The translations under genes and the position numbers were made by a program. This document shows positions 7,475 to 15,038 of a DNA stretch of 64,000 nt, one piece after another. The notes beneath the pieces were generated by a model that ran no database searches, was not told the origin of the DNA, and saw nothing but the letters and a program-made list of their open reading frames with translations. Each line of letters opens with the position of its first letter. Within the stretch, counting starts at the first letter, position 1. Source of the DNA: Candidatus Saccharimonadota bacterium (lineage in GTDB: Bacteria > Patescibacteriota > Saccharimonadia > Saccharimonadales > Saccharimonadaceae); NCBI GenBank assembly GCA_009781895.1, contig WQUV01000001.1, positions 62,001-126,000 of the forward strand, given 5' to 3'.

Positions 7475-9433
7475 TTAATTTTTCTTTAGATATATCGCAA
7501 ACCCACCACCTGACGCCATATGTATCGCCATATGATCACCATGTCGGATCTCTTGAGCCTCAATCTTGTACGCCATTTGGTTGTCCCTATAGTGCGCATT
7601 CTCATCATCTCGATATATTTCTGCCGTATACTTCGCGTCTTTATCTAGGAAATCGAAAAATAAGTTTATCTTGCGCGCATTCTCATTCGTTACGCCACCG
7701 ATGAACCAGTCTGTGCCATCCCGCACCTGTCGCGCCACTACCAAGTACTCACCAATCTCACCTAGCAGGTAGAGTGACCGACCCCACGTCGCTGGCACCA
7801 GCTGAATAAAACGAAATAGCGGATGATCTTTGTACATGTGTGGCCGATCCGACACCATCTGAAGCGCCGAGAAAATCACCACATAATACGCCAACTGCCG
7901 CGTAATCGTCGTTGCTACACGCTTTGTAAAGTTCGTCACATCAAAGATCCCGGGCGTATAGTCGAAGCTGCCAGCCAGCCCTCGAGTAAACGGGATGATC
8001 GTCGCATGATTTGGCGCAAGCGCCCCACCCTCATACTCCTGTCCACGCGCACCCTCGCGTGATAACAGATTCGGCCAAGTTCGCTCGATTCCCGTACCTT
8101 TAATTGGCTCATGGATATTAACCATCACTTGGTTTGCCGCCGCGATCTCCACCGTCCTCTGATAATGCCTTACGCCAATCTGCGAGTGGTGAAATTCCAG
8201 GTGGTTAATTCGTGACCCAACATAACCTGTCTTCAGGTAGTGGACATTCTTCGCTTTCAGGAAAGCATAGGCATCAGTCATCTGCTTCTCATAGTTCGCC
8301 ACATCCGCTGATGTCTCATGGTGCAGCATTAGCTTCACATTATTTTGTCTAGCATACTCTAAGCTCGCGTCAATATCAAATCCAGCCACTGGTTCGGTAA
8401 AATTAAACCGCTCGCCATGGTTCATCCAGTCACCATCCCAGCCTGTATTCCAGCCTTCAAGCAGCAATGCTGGCACACCATAAGTCGCGCAAGCATCTAC
8501 ATATTCTCGCACTCGCGCCGTCGTGATCGCCTGTCGTTCACCCGTACCCCAACTAAGCTCACCCAAATGCTGCGCCCACCATATCCCCATATACTTAGTC
8601 GCCTGGATCCACGATGTATCCTGTATTTTACATGGCGCATTCAGATTAAGCATCATTCGGTTCGCCATCAAGTCAGTCGGCGCCTGTCCTATTTCCACCA
8701 TGCGCCACGGCGTTTGCGCAGGCAACACCAGACCCACTCGCGTCCCGTTAGAGAGTGGCGTAATATCCGAAACTAGTCGTCCATCTTGTGGTCTGAGTGT
8801 CATCGCGCCATAGTCATAGAGCGCCGCCTCATGTACCGCCGCATAGCATCCGAGTGGCAACCGCATCGTAAACGGCGTATGCACTGGGTTTTCAAGATCG
8901 CTCAGCTGGCTCTTCGTGTAATTATATTCGTAACGATCAGGCTGATAAGCTGGGATCCACCAGCCCGTGCTATTCCAGTCAAAGGCAAACTCGGTGAACT
9001 CATTCACAATCTCCATCGCCTGCCAGTTAGGCTGCGCCGGGAACTCATAGCGCCACGCCACACCCTCATCAAATGCCCGCACTCGCACTGTCCAGAGTCG
9101 TTCGGCGCCATCCGTTTCTGCTAAGTAAATCGCTGCCTCATTATAGTGATTAGTGATGGTCTTTTCCTCGCCCCACACTGTCTCCCACTGTTCATTATGG
9201 GTTTTCTTGGCTGTACGAACAATCACCATATTCTTCGCTAGGGGTCGATCATTCTTCAACTCAAAACCAATCCTACTCGGATTAATCACTAGCCGCCCAT
9301 CACGTTTTATTTGGTACTGCAAAACTCCGCCCACCACCTCAAATTCAGCAATTAACCGCCTATCGGGGCTAGTCACTGTGGCCGTCTGCGGAACACCTTT
9401 ATGTTTAAACAGTTTACTAAAGATGTTAAACAT
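7475..9433 (-). CDS. Glycoside hydrolase family 97 (SusB-like)
   Basis: A 652-residue GH97 enzyme, a family of alpha-glucosidases and alpha-galactosidases best known from Bacteroidetes (SusB). The N-terminal beta-sandwich (about 15-260) has the family stretch WWIPAYQPDRYEYNYTKS. The barrel begins near KYMGIWWAQHLG and contains LLLEGWNTGWDGDW, a HHETS segment and LKTGYVG. The Gly of TGYVG stands where retaining members have Asp, so an inverting mechanism is likely, though I judge this from memory of the family. There is no signal peptide, unlike SusB, so the enzyme probably acts in the cytosol. Met at 9433 is the likely start: a TATAAT box ends exactly 6 bases before it. An ATG at 9439 abuts that box and is rejected. 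Transfer from Bacteroidetes is possible. Confidence 0.85.
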   Translation of the reverse strand: MFNIFSKLFKHKGVPQTATVTSPDRRLIAEFEVVGGVLQYQIKRDGRLVINPSRIGFELKNDRPLAKNMVIVRTAKKTHNEQWETVWGEEKTITNHYNEAAIYLAETDGAERLWTVRVRAFDEGVAWRYEFPAQPNWQAMEIVNEFTEFAFDWNSTGWWIPAYQPDRYEYNYTKSQLSDLENPVHTPFTMRLPLGCYAAVHEAALYDYGAMTLRPQDGRLVSDITPLSNGTRVGLVLPAQTPWRMVEIGQAPTDLMANRMMLNLNAPCKIQDTSWIQATKYMGIWWAQHLGELSWGTGERQAITTARVREYVDACATYGVPALLLEGWNTGWDGDWMNHGERFNFTEPVAGFDIDASLEYARQNNVKLMLHHETSADVANYEKQMTDAYAFLKAKNVHYLKTGYVGSRINHLEFHHSQIGVRHYQRTVEIAAANQVMVNIHEPIKGTGIERTWPNLLSREGARGQEYEGGALAPNHATIIPFTRGLAGSFDYTPGIFDVTNFTKRVATTITRQLAYYVVIFSALQMVSDRPHMYKDHPLFRFIQLVPATWGRSLYLLGEIGEYLVVARQVRDGTDWFIGGVTNENARKINLFFDFLDKDAKYTAEIYRDDENAHYRDNQMAYKIEAQEIRHGDHMAIHMASGGGFAIYLKKN

Positions 9434-9439
9434 AAGCAT

Positions 9440-9448
9440 ATTATATCA
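9440..9448 (-). promoter_or_regulatory. Extended -10 promoter of the GH97 gene
   Basis: On the minus strand TGA-TATAAT; the -10 box (9440-9445) ends 6 bases before the ATG at 9433. No good -35 hexamer at 17 bases (TTGTAA at 19), so the TGN extension probably compensates. Confidence 0.55.
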
Positions 9449-9455
9449 TATAAGA

Positions 9456-9486
9456 AAGGCCCCGTTACAACGAGACCTTAATTTTT
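9456..9486 (-). terminator. Hairpin terminator after the DegV gene
   Basis: AAGG(ccc)CGT pairs with ACG(aga)CCTT with internal mismatches. On the minus strand the stem is followed by TTTCTTAT; on the plus strand by ATTTTT. Confidence 0.45.
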
Positions 9487-9492
9487 GAAGCA

Positions 9493-10377
9493 TTAACGCT
9501 CCTTTGCACGAAAGAAGGCGCCAACGGCAGTCCCACCAGTATGAGCACCAGTCACCGGTCCAATTCTATGCAAGGATATCTTCACGTTTGAGCACAGCTC
9601 CCAGATAAACTCACTTAACTTATTAGCAGCCCATTCGCCACCTGAATCACCGTAGGACACCCATACCTCCTTTTCATCATCCTTTATTGCTTCATGTACC
9701 ATCGTCGCAAGCGTTTTTAGTACCCTTCGCATATCTCTTCCTGTCACCTTCTTTTTGAGACGAGCTATCCCTTCATAGGGTAAGTGCAGTATTGGCCTGA
9801 CCTGCATAACATCAGCAACGGTCGCCTTAAGACTACTAACTCTCCCTGAGCGCTTCAGTTGCTTGAAGTCGTCTACGGTAAAAAGGTGCACCATCTCTTT
9901 GGCGATCAACTCAACCTGCTCCATCGTTTGATCCAAGCAAGCTCCAGTATCACGCAATGTAGCAATTTCGGTAATCATACGTCCTAACCCCGATGCCACC
10001 GAATGCGTATTCGGTATCTCAATCCGACGGTCAGGATATTCTTCCCTCAGTTCTGATACGACGATATTCATACTATTCCAAGTTGCCTCCGACAGATCTG
10101 GGCTAATTCCCAGATACAGAATATCAATGTCCTCCTTCAGTACCAGCTCGAACGCTTCCATGATAGCCATCTGATTCAACCCTGAGGTTTTAGTCTGGCC
10201 GCTGCATTCTTTCTGCATCTGATAGAACTTATCCACATCTGGCATATTGCCGATGGCGTCAGAATACTCCACGCCGTTAATTGTCAGTATTAACGGCAAG
10301 CATGTCACTCCCAACCGCCTAAGCTCTTGTGGCGGCAAATCGCAACTCGTATCCGTAAAAATCCAATACTTTCTCAT
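9493..10377 (-). CDS. DegV family fatty-acid binding protein
   Basis: A 294-residue DegV/FakB-like protein. Relatives bind a fatty acid and present it to a FakA kinase so that host fatty acids enter phospholipids. The N-terminus FTDTSCDLP and the segment GQTKTSGLNQ match the nucleotide and fatty-acid site motifs; LKRSGRVS is the usual mid-protein motif and RIGPVTGAHTGGTAVG the usual C-terminal one. Length is normal. ATG at 10377 is preceded by GGAGGAAGG. The transcript has a leader of about 50 nt. No FakA partner is in the window. In an organism without fatty acid synthesis such a protein would make sense for scavenging, which is inference. Confidence 0.85.
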   Translation of the reverse strand: MRKYWIFTDTSCDLPPQELRRLGVTCLPLILTINGVEYSDAIGNMPDVDKFYQMQKECSGQTKTSGLNQMAIMEAFELVLKEDIDILYLGISPDLSEATWNSMNIVVSELREEYPDRRIEIPNTHSVASGLGRMITEIATLRDTGACLDQTMEQVELIAKEMVHLFTVDDFKQLKRSGRVSSLKATVADVMQVRPILHLPYEGIARLKKKVTGRDMRRVLKTLATMVHEAIKDDEKEVWVSYGDSGGEWAANKLSEFIWELCSNVKISLHRIGPVTGAHTGGTAVGAFFRAKER

Positions 10378-10435
10378 AATGCCTTCCTCCTAAAAATAAA
10401 AGTGCAACCCGCGTCAAACGCCAGCCACCCACATT

Positions 10436-10463
10436 ATTATAACATCTTTTTCCCATTCCGCAA
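10436..10463 (-). promoter_or_regulatory. Promoter of the DegV gene
   Basis: TTGCGG (10458-10463), 16 bases, TATAAT (10436-10441) on the minus strand. The -35 box lies in one arm of the hairpin element at 10456-10516. Confidence 0.5.
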
Positions 10464-10516
10464 TCCCTAGCGAGCCACGGAGACTTCAGTAAAGCTATAC
10501 GTCGGGGATCGCGGAA
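10456..10516. repeat. Hairpin element A sharing a core with 18290-18344
   Basis: TTCCGCAATCCC (10456-10467) pairs with GGGATCGCGGAA (10505-10516), 11 of 12 positions. The loop holds GCGAGCCACGGAGA (10470-10483) and ATACGTCG (10497-10504); both words recur in the intergenic element at 18290-18344. It lies just after the ftsX stop. Confidence 0.55.
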
Positions 10517-10522
10517 GCTCTC

Positions 10523-11530
10523 CTATCGGGGGTTTAGCTTAAGATATCGCCGCACCGCCAAATGCGCCGCAATAATCCCAATAAACACACCTAGCAACAG
10601 CAAGCCTAAAGCAATCGCCCACCAGTACTGATATGCAAAATCATAAGTTGGTCCAACCGTCACACCATAATCCTCTAGGTAGCCACGTAAACCACGGAAC
10701 AACGAGAATGCCAAGAGCGAGGTCGCAACCGCCGCAAGCACGCCATAAATCATCGCTTCCATAATGAACGGACCGCGAATAAATCCATGCGACGCCCCCA
10801 CGAGTCGCATCATATAAATCTCCTCGCGCCGATTAAAGATCGCCATACGGATCGTGTTAAAGACAATCAAGATCGCCACACCTATAAATAGTAAGCTCGC
10901 CGCCAGCCCCACTCGCTCCACGAAGCTTGTAGTTCGCGCGATATTGTCAATAATCTCACGCTTTTCGCCCTCGAATGACGGTGGTCGGCTCTCATCTAGC
11001 AACCCACGGACACTCGGATCAGTTCGTATGAACAATTCCACCTCATCAGTGTCTTGCGGATCATATACTTGGATATGCATAATCCATGGGAAGCGGTTCT
11101 GCGCCTCGAATGACGCATCAATCATCGCCTGGTCGTTTTGTGGATCGAGCCTATACAGCTCCATGGCTTCCTCTGGTGAGATCAGCGCCACAGTTCGAAC
11201 CGTATCCAGATCTCGTACTCGCTCGGCCGCAAGCTCAACACGGTCCCGCGTCAAATCATGCTCTAGAAATACCGAAAACGTCAAATTATCGCGTATGTCA
11301 GTCAGGGTATTATTAAGAATATCTCGTGAAATCAGCGCCACCACTACAATCATCAACGCCATAATCATCACAAAAGTCGCCGCAAGCGACAACCATGAGT
11401 TGCGCAAGAACGACTTTATGCCATACTTCATCTGACGAGACAGCTGCAACATCGGCCTCGACTGAGTCTTGGTTAGCGCTTTCAGGTTTCGCTTGTCCTC
11501 TGCTGTCTTCTTTACTTTTCGTCTTGCCAT
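10523..11530 (-). CDS. ftsX: Cell division protein FtsX
   Basis: A 335-residue membrane subunit of the FtsEX complex, which couples the divisome to activation of peptidoglycan hydrolases. After a basic N-terminus it has one membrane helix (about 46-66), an extracellular domain (about 70-205), then three helices (about 208-232, 258-280, 305-328). The family stretch EEIYMMRLVGASHGFIRGPF lies between the second and third helices. The start overlaps the ftsE stop in a TAATG junction, so the two are translationally coupled. Its hydrolase partner is not obvious in the window. Two copies of an unusual intergenic hairpin family exist, and one follows this gene. Confidence 0.9.
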   Translation of the reverse strand: MARRKVKKTAEDKRNLKALTKTQSRPMLQLSRQMKYGIKSFLRNSWLSLAATFVMIMALMIVVVALISRDILNNTLTDIRDNLTFSVFLEHDLTRDRVELAAERVRDLDTVRTVALISPEEAMELYRLDPQNDQAMIDASFEAQNRFPWIMHIQVYDPQDTDEVELFIRTDPSVRGLLDESRPPSFEGEKREIIDNIARTTSFVERVGLAASLLFIGVAILIVFNTIRMAIFNRREEIYMMRLVGASHGFIRGPFIMEAMIYGVLAAVATSLLAFSLFRGLRGYLEDYGVTVGPTYDFAYQYWWAIALGLLLLGVFIGIIAAHLAVRRYLKLNPR

Positions 11531-12222
11531 TATCTCACTACCTTTCCACGCGGCACATCCGCCACCACTTTACCGTCCTCAATGCGCACAGTCCGCGCAT
11601 TCAGCCTATGGACAATCTCCAAGTTGTGCGTAGTGAACAAGACCGTCGTACCGAGGTCGTTAATCTTCTTCACTAGGTCTACAATCTCCCAGGTGTTCTT
11701 GTTGTCCAAATTACCTGTCGGCTCATCAGCAATTAAAATCCTGGGCTGACGCGCCACCGACCTTGCGATAGCAACCCGCTGCTTTTCACCACCAGATAGC
11801 TGTGCTGGGAGCTTATTTATCTTGTCCGCCAATCCTACTAGCTCCAAAACCCGCGGCACGATATTCCGCGTCTCAGCATTAGTATGTCCGGCAATCTCTA
11901 GTGCAAACGCCACATTCTCACACACTGTACGATCTGGCAACAGCTTGAAATCCTGAAAAACCACACCAATTCGACGACGCAGGTGCGGTATGTGTTTCCG
12001 CGACAATGTGTCGTAGTCAATCCCGCCTACCATAATTCTGCCTTTATCCGGCAGTTCTTCACGCGTAATCATCTTTAATAGTGTCGACTTACCAGAACCA
12101 CTCGAGCCCACGATCACTACTAGCTCACGCGGATCAACATGCAAATTCACACTGTCCAGGGCTGGTGCCTCATCTGCTCGCAAGCCACCATATCTCTTAC
12201 TGACATCTTCGAGTGTAATCAT
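11530..12222 (-). CDS. ftsE: Cell division ATP-binding protein FtsE
   Basis: A 230-residue ABC ATPase, partner of FtsX. Walker A GSSGSGKST is at 39-47, the Q-loop at FQDFKLL, signature LSGGEKQR at 142-149 and Walker B ILIADEPTGNLD at 162-173. The length is standard. ATG at 12222 is 7 bases after a TATTAT -10 box, so the operon mRNA is probably leaderless. It runs divergently from ppa. Confidence 0.93.
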   Translation of the reverse strand: MITLEDVSKRYGGLRADEAPALDSVNLHVDPRELVVIVGSSGSGKSTLLKMITREELPDKGRIMVGGIDYDTLSRKHIPHLRRRIGVVFQDFKLLPDRTVCENVAFALEIAGHTNAETRNIVPRVLELVGLADKINKLPAQLSGGEKQRVAIARSVARQPRILIADEPTGNLDNKNTWEIVDLVKKINDLGTTVLFTTHNLEIVHRLNARTVRIEDGKVVADVPRGKVVR

Positions 12223-12229
12223 ATACTCT

Positions 12230-12259
12230 ATAATAACACATTTATACGTATACGTCCAA
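12230..12259 (-). promoter_or_regulatory. ftsEX promoter, leaderless
   Basis: TTGGAC (12254-12259), 18 bases, TATTAT (12230-12235) on the minus strand; 7 bases to the ftsE ATG. Confidence 0.5.
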
Positions 12260-12268
12260 ATCTAATTC

Positions 12269-12298
12269 TTGACTTTTCCACAGTAGTGGTGATATGAT
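12269..12298 (+). promoter_or_regulatory. ppa operon promoter
   Basis: TTGACT (12269-12274), 18 bases, TATGAT (12293-12298). The leader of about 27 nt contains AAGAGGAGAG, so this operon, unlike many neighbours, uses a Shine-Dalgarno site. Confidence 0.55.
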
Positions 12299-12331
12299 GT
12301 GATGGATAAGGATATATAAAGAGGAGAGAAT

Positions 12332-12865
12332 ATGGATTTCAACAAACTTTTGTCCCCTGGCGATTACGAGAGCGGTGAAATTACCGTTGTAGTCGAAATT
12401 CCCATGGGTAGCACACAAAAAATCGAGTTCCGCCGCGACCTCGGTCTATTTATGATTGACCGTGTCGAGCCAGATATTTTTGCGAAACCAACCAACTACG
12501 GCTTCATCCCACAGACTCTAGACGAAGACGGTGACGAACTAGACGTTCTACTGGTATCTCCACTACAGCTTGCCAGCGGCACTTTCGCTACCGCAAAGAT
12601 TCTAGGTGTCATGAAATTCGAAGACGATGGCGAAATCGACGACAAGATTATTGCCGTTATCGCTGATGACCGAAGCCAAGGCAACATCTACGAAACCTTT
12701 GAGGATTTGCCGCCAAAACTAATCGAACAAATCAACTTCCATTTCAGCCACTACAAAGACCTAAAGAAGCCTGGCACTACTATTGTTAAAGGCTTCGAAG
12801 GTATTGACGAAGCGAAGAAAGTAATCAAAACAGCAATCAAGCGCTGGGACGAACAGGCAAAATAA
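12332..12865 (+). CDS. ppa: Inorganic pyrophosphatase (family I)
   Basis: A 177-residue soluble family I pyrophosphatase that hydrolyses PPi to drive biosynthetic reactions. The metal-binding signature DEDGDELDVLL is at 64-74 and provides the three Asp residues. YGFIPQT just before it and the C-terminal HYKDLKKPG segment (Lys/Tyr of the active site) agree. Length is normal for bacteria. ATG at 12332 follows AAGAGGAGAG. The ABC transporter genes follow after 2 bases, so they are probably one operon although functionally unrelated. Confidence 0.93.
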   Translation: MDFNKLLSPGDYESGEITVVVEIPMGSTQKIEFRRDLGLFMIDRVEPDIFAKPTNYGFIPQTLDEDGDELDVLLVSPLQLASGTFATAKILGVMKFEDDGEIDDKIIAVIADDRSQGNIYETFEDLPPKLIEQINFHFSHYKDLKKPGTTIVKGFEGIDEAKKVIKTAIKRWDEQAK

Positions 12866-12867
12866 TT

Positions 12868-13671
12868 ATGGCGAAATCCACCAAGAAGACCGAAACACCA
12901 CTAGTTATCGATGCTCGCAACCTCACTAAGACCTACGGCAAAAAGCGTAGCGAGCACAAGTTCACCGCTCTCAAGAATGTCAGTCTAGAAATCGCCCAGG
13001 GCGAAAGCGTCGCCATTATAGGCAAATCTGGTTCAGGCAAGTCTACTCTCATGCACACCCTCGCCTTACTCGACAAACCGACCAAAGGCGAGCTCTACTT
13101 CGCTGGTCAGCGAATCGGCAAGCTCGGAAGCCGTGGCCTAAATCGCACTCGCAATCGCGAACTTGGCTTCGTCTTTCAGCAGTTCTTTATGAACGCCAAC
13201 GACACCGTCCTCAACAATGTCACCCTACCTCTTGTCATTGCTGGTAGGAGTTTCTTCACTCGCCGACGCCGCGCCATGGAAGCGCTCAGGGCTGTCGGCC
13301 TAGAAGACAAAGCCAAAAATAAGGCAAAGGATCTCTCTGGCGGACAAAAGCAACGTGTCTGTATCGCTCGCGCTCTAGTCAATAACCCAAGTGTTATCTT
13401 TGCCGATGAGCCAACTGGTAACCTCGACAGTGCAACTGGCGCTATGGTCGAGAAGATCCTCTTCGACCTCAATCGCAAGCAAGGCATCACTTTGATCATC
13501 GTCACTCACGATGAAGATATCGCCGCTAAATGTCAGCGCCAAGTCTATCTAAAAGACGGTGAAATTGTAAGCGACACTAAGAAATCAACTAAGTCCGCTA
13601 AAACTACTAAGAAGACCACCGCTAAGAAAGCCCCCAAGAAGAAAACAACAGCAAAGAAAGGCAAGAAATGA
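12868..13671 (+). CDS. MacB/LolD-type ABC transporter ATPase with Lys-rich tail
   Basis: A 267-residue ABC ATPase. Walker A GKSGSGKST is at 52-60, signature LSGGQKQRVCIARAL and Walker B VIFADEPTGNLD follow as in the MacB/LolD/FtsE class. The permease gene overlaps its stop by 4 bases (ATGA). From about residue 229 the protein adds a tail of almost only Lys, Thr, Ala and Ser, like histone H1 or HU tails; the MacB class normally ends soon after the D-loop. The tail could bind nucleic acid, acidic lipid or the partner. The substrate is unknown; the class handles lipoproteins, peptides or works mechanically in the envelope. Confidence 0.85.
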   Translation: MAKSTKKTETPLVIDARNLTKTYGKKRSEHKFTALKNVSLEIAQGESVAIIGKSGSGKSTLMHTLALLDKPTKGELYFAGQRIGKLGSRGLNRTRNRELGFVFQQFFMNANDTVLNNVTLPLVIAGRSFFTRRRRAMEALRAVGLEDKAKNKAKDLSGGQKQRVCIARALVNNPSVIFADEPTGNLDSATGAMVEKILFDLNRKQGITLIIVTHDEDIAAKCQRQVYLKDGEIVSDTKKSTKSAKTTKKTTAKKAPKKKTTAKKGKK

Positions 13672-14981
13672 ACCTCTTAGACATCATCCGCACCGCAAAC
13701 TCCAATCTTTTCCGCAATAAACTTCGCTCTCTGCTAACTATTATTGCAATCTTCGTTGGTTCTTTCACTATCATTCTTAACAACGGCATCAACTATGGCG
13801 TAAACAGCTATGTCGATACCCAGGTTGCTAACGCTGGTGGCCAAGGCTACCTCGAAGTCATCAAGACCGATCACGAGCTCGGTGTCAACATACAGATGGG
13901 CCCCAGTGGGCCAACTGAGTTTGACCCAGACGCTACTCCTATCTTCCAGCGTATCACCCAGGACGATCTAGAAACTCTACGTGGTGTCGAGGGCGTCCAG
14001 CGCGCTATCGGTCTCCCTATGGTTTCTGCTCGCTACATTCAGTCGTACGAAAACAACAAACGTTTCGAGCTCTCACTCCAAGCCTTCCCTAGTGACCGCC
14101 TCAACGTCGACATGATTAGCGGTCGCATGGTCAACAACAATCGCAACGCTCTAGAGATTGCACTAGCCCCAGACTTCGCCGAAGCCCTAGGCTACACAGA
14201 CGAAAGCGTGCTTGGACGACAAGTTCGCCTCGGTATCCGCCTACAGCAACTCGGCGACACGACTTCAGCTCCTGAAATCATCCGCCACATAGATGTCACA
14301 GTAGTCGGCGTACAAAACCGCAGTGTCGTTGGTATGGGCGCCAACTTCATCAATCTTACCACTGCCAACGCCATCCAAGATCTAATGCTCTCTGAAATAC
14401 CAGAAGCATTCCGTCCAGCTGACGACTTTATGTTCGCTATCGTCGAAGTTGACGAAGACGCAACTGACGAAGAGATCGCTGTGATCCAAGAGCTACTTCG
14501 CGAAAAAGGCTTCCAAGCTATGACTATCGCTGAGCAGGTTGGTATGGTAATGTCGATCTTCGATGCCATCACGACTATCCTTAACGTTTTTGGTGCTATC
14601 GCCCTACTTGCAGCCAGCATCGGTATCGTAAATACCCTATTCATGGCAGTCCAAGAGCGCACCAAAGAGATTGGCCTCATGAAGGCTATGGGTCTTTCAA
14701 GCAGCAAGATCTTCTTGATGTTCTCATCTGAAGCTATTATGCTCGGCTTCTGGGGTTCGGTAGTTGGTATTATCGCCGCCTCAATCGCTCGAGTCGTCGG
14801 TAATAACATCGCTAATAACACTTTCCTTGCCGATCTCCCGGGCTTCACCCTGATTGAGTTCAGTGTGCCGTCTACTCTATCCATTGTGTTCTTGATTATG
14901 TTCATCGCCTTCGTGGCCGGCACTCTACCTGCCCGCCGTGCTGCGCGCCAGAACCCAATCGATGCTCTCCGCTACGAATAA
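13668..14981 (+). CDS. MacB/FtsX-family ABC transporter permease
   Basis: A 437-residue permease with the MacB topology: one N-terminal membrane helix (about 20-40), a large extracellular domain (about 45-285) and three C-terminal helices (about 300-325, 350-378, 402-425). ERTKEIGLMKAMGLSSSKI before the third helix and LPARRAARQNPIDALRYE at the end are class hallmarks. It forms a type VII ABC system with the preceding ATPase. No membrane fusion protein gene adjoins, so it may work alone, as in Gram-positive bacteria. Its role is not readable from sequence. Confidence 0.87.
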   Translation: MNLLDIIRTANSNLFRNKLRSLLTIIAIFVGSFTIILNNGINYGVNSYVDTQVANAGGQGYLEVIKTDHELGVNIQMGPSGPTEFDPDATPIFQRITQDDLETLRGVEGVQRAIGLPMVSARYIQSYENNKRFELSLQAFPSDRLNVDMISGRMVNNNRNALEIALAPDFAEALGYTDESVLGRQVRLGIRLQQLGDTTSAPEIIRHIDVTVVGVQNRSVVGMGANFINLTTANAIQDLMLSEIPEAFRPADDFMFAIVEVDEDATDEEIAVIQELLREKGFQAMTIAEQVGMVMSIFDAITTILNVFGAIALLAASIGIVNTLFMAVQERTKEIGLMKAMGLSSSKIFLMFSSEAIMLGFWGSVVGIIAASIARVVGNNIANNTFLADLPGFTLIEFSVPSTLSIVFLIMFIAFVAGTLPARRAARQNPIDALRYE

Positions 14982-15002
14982 CACAAACACTTAAATCCGA
15001 AA

Positions 15003-15027
15003 TACCCGAGTATCTCTCGGGTATTTT
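15003..15027. terminator. Bidirectional terminator between convergent genes
   Basis: TACCCGAG (15003-15010), loop TATCT, CTCGGGTA (15016-15023), then TTTT; A-rich on the other side, so it can serve both strands. Confidence 0.75.
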
Positions 15028-15038
15028 CCGTACTTTAA

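Noticed and set aside
9434-9439. ATG at 9439 as start of the GH97 gene
   Set aside because: It abuts the TATAAT box and would lie before the transcription start; the next Met has the standard 6-base gap.
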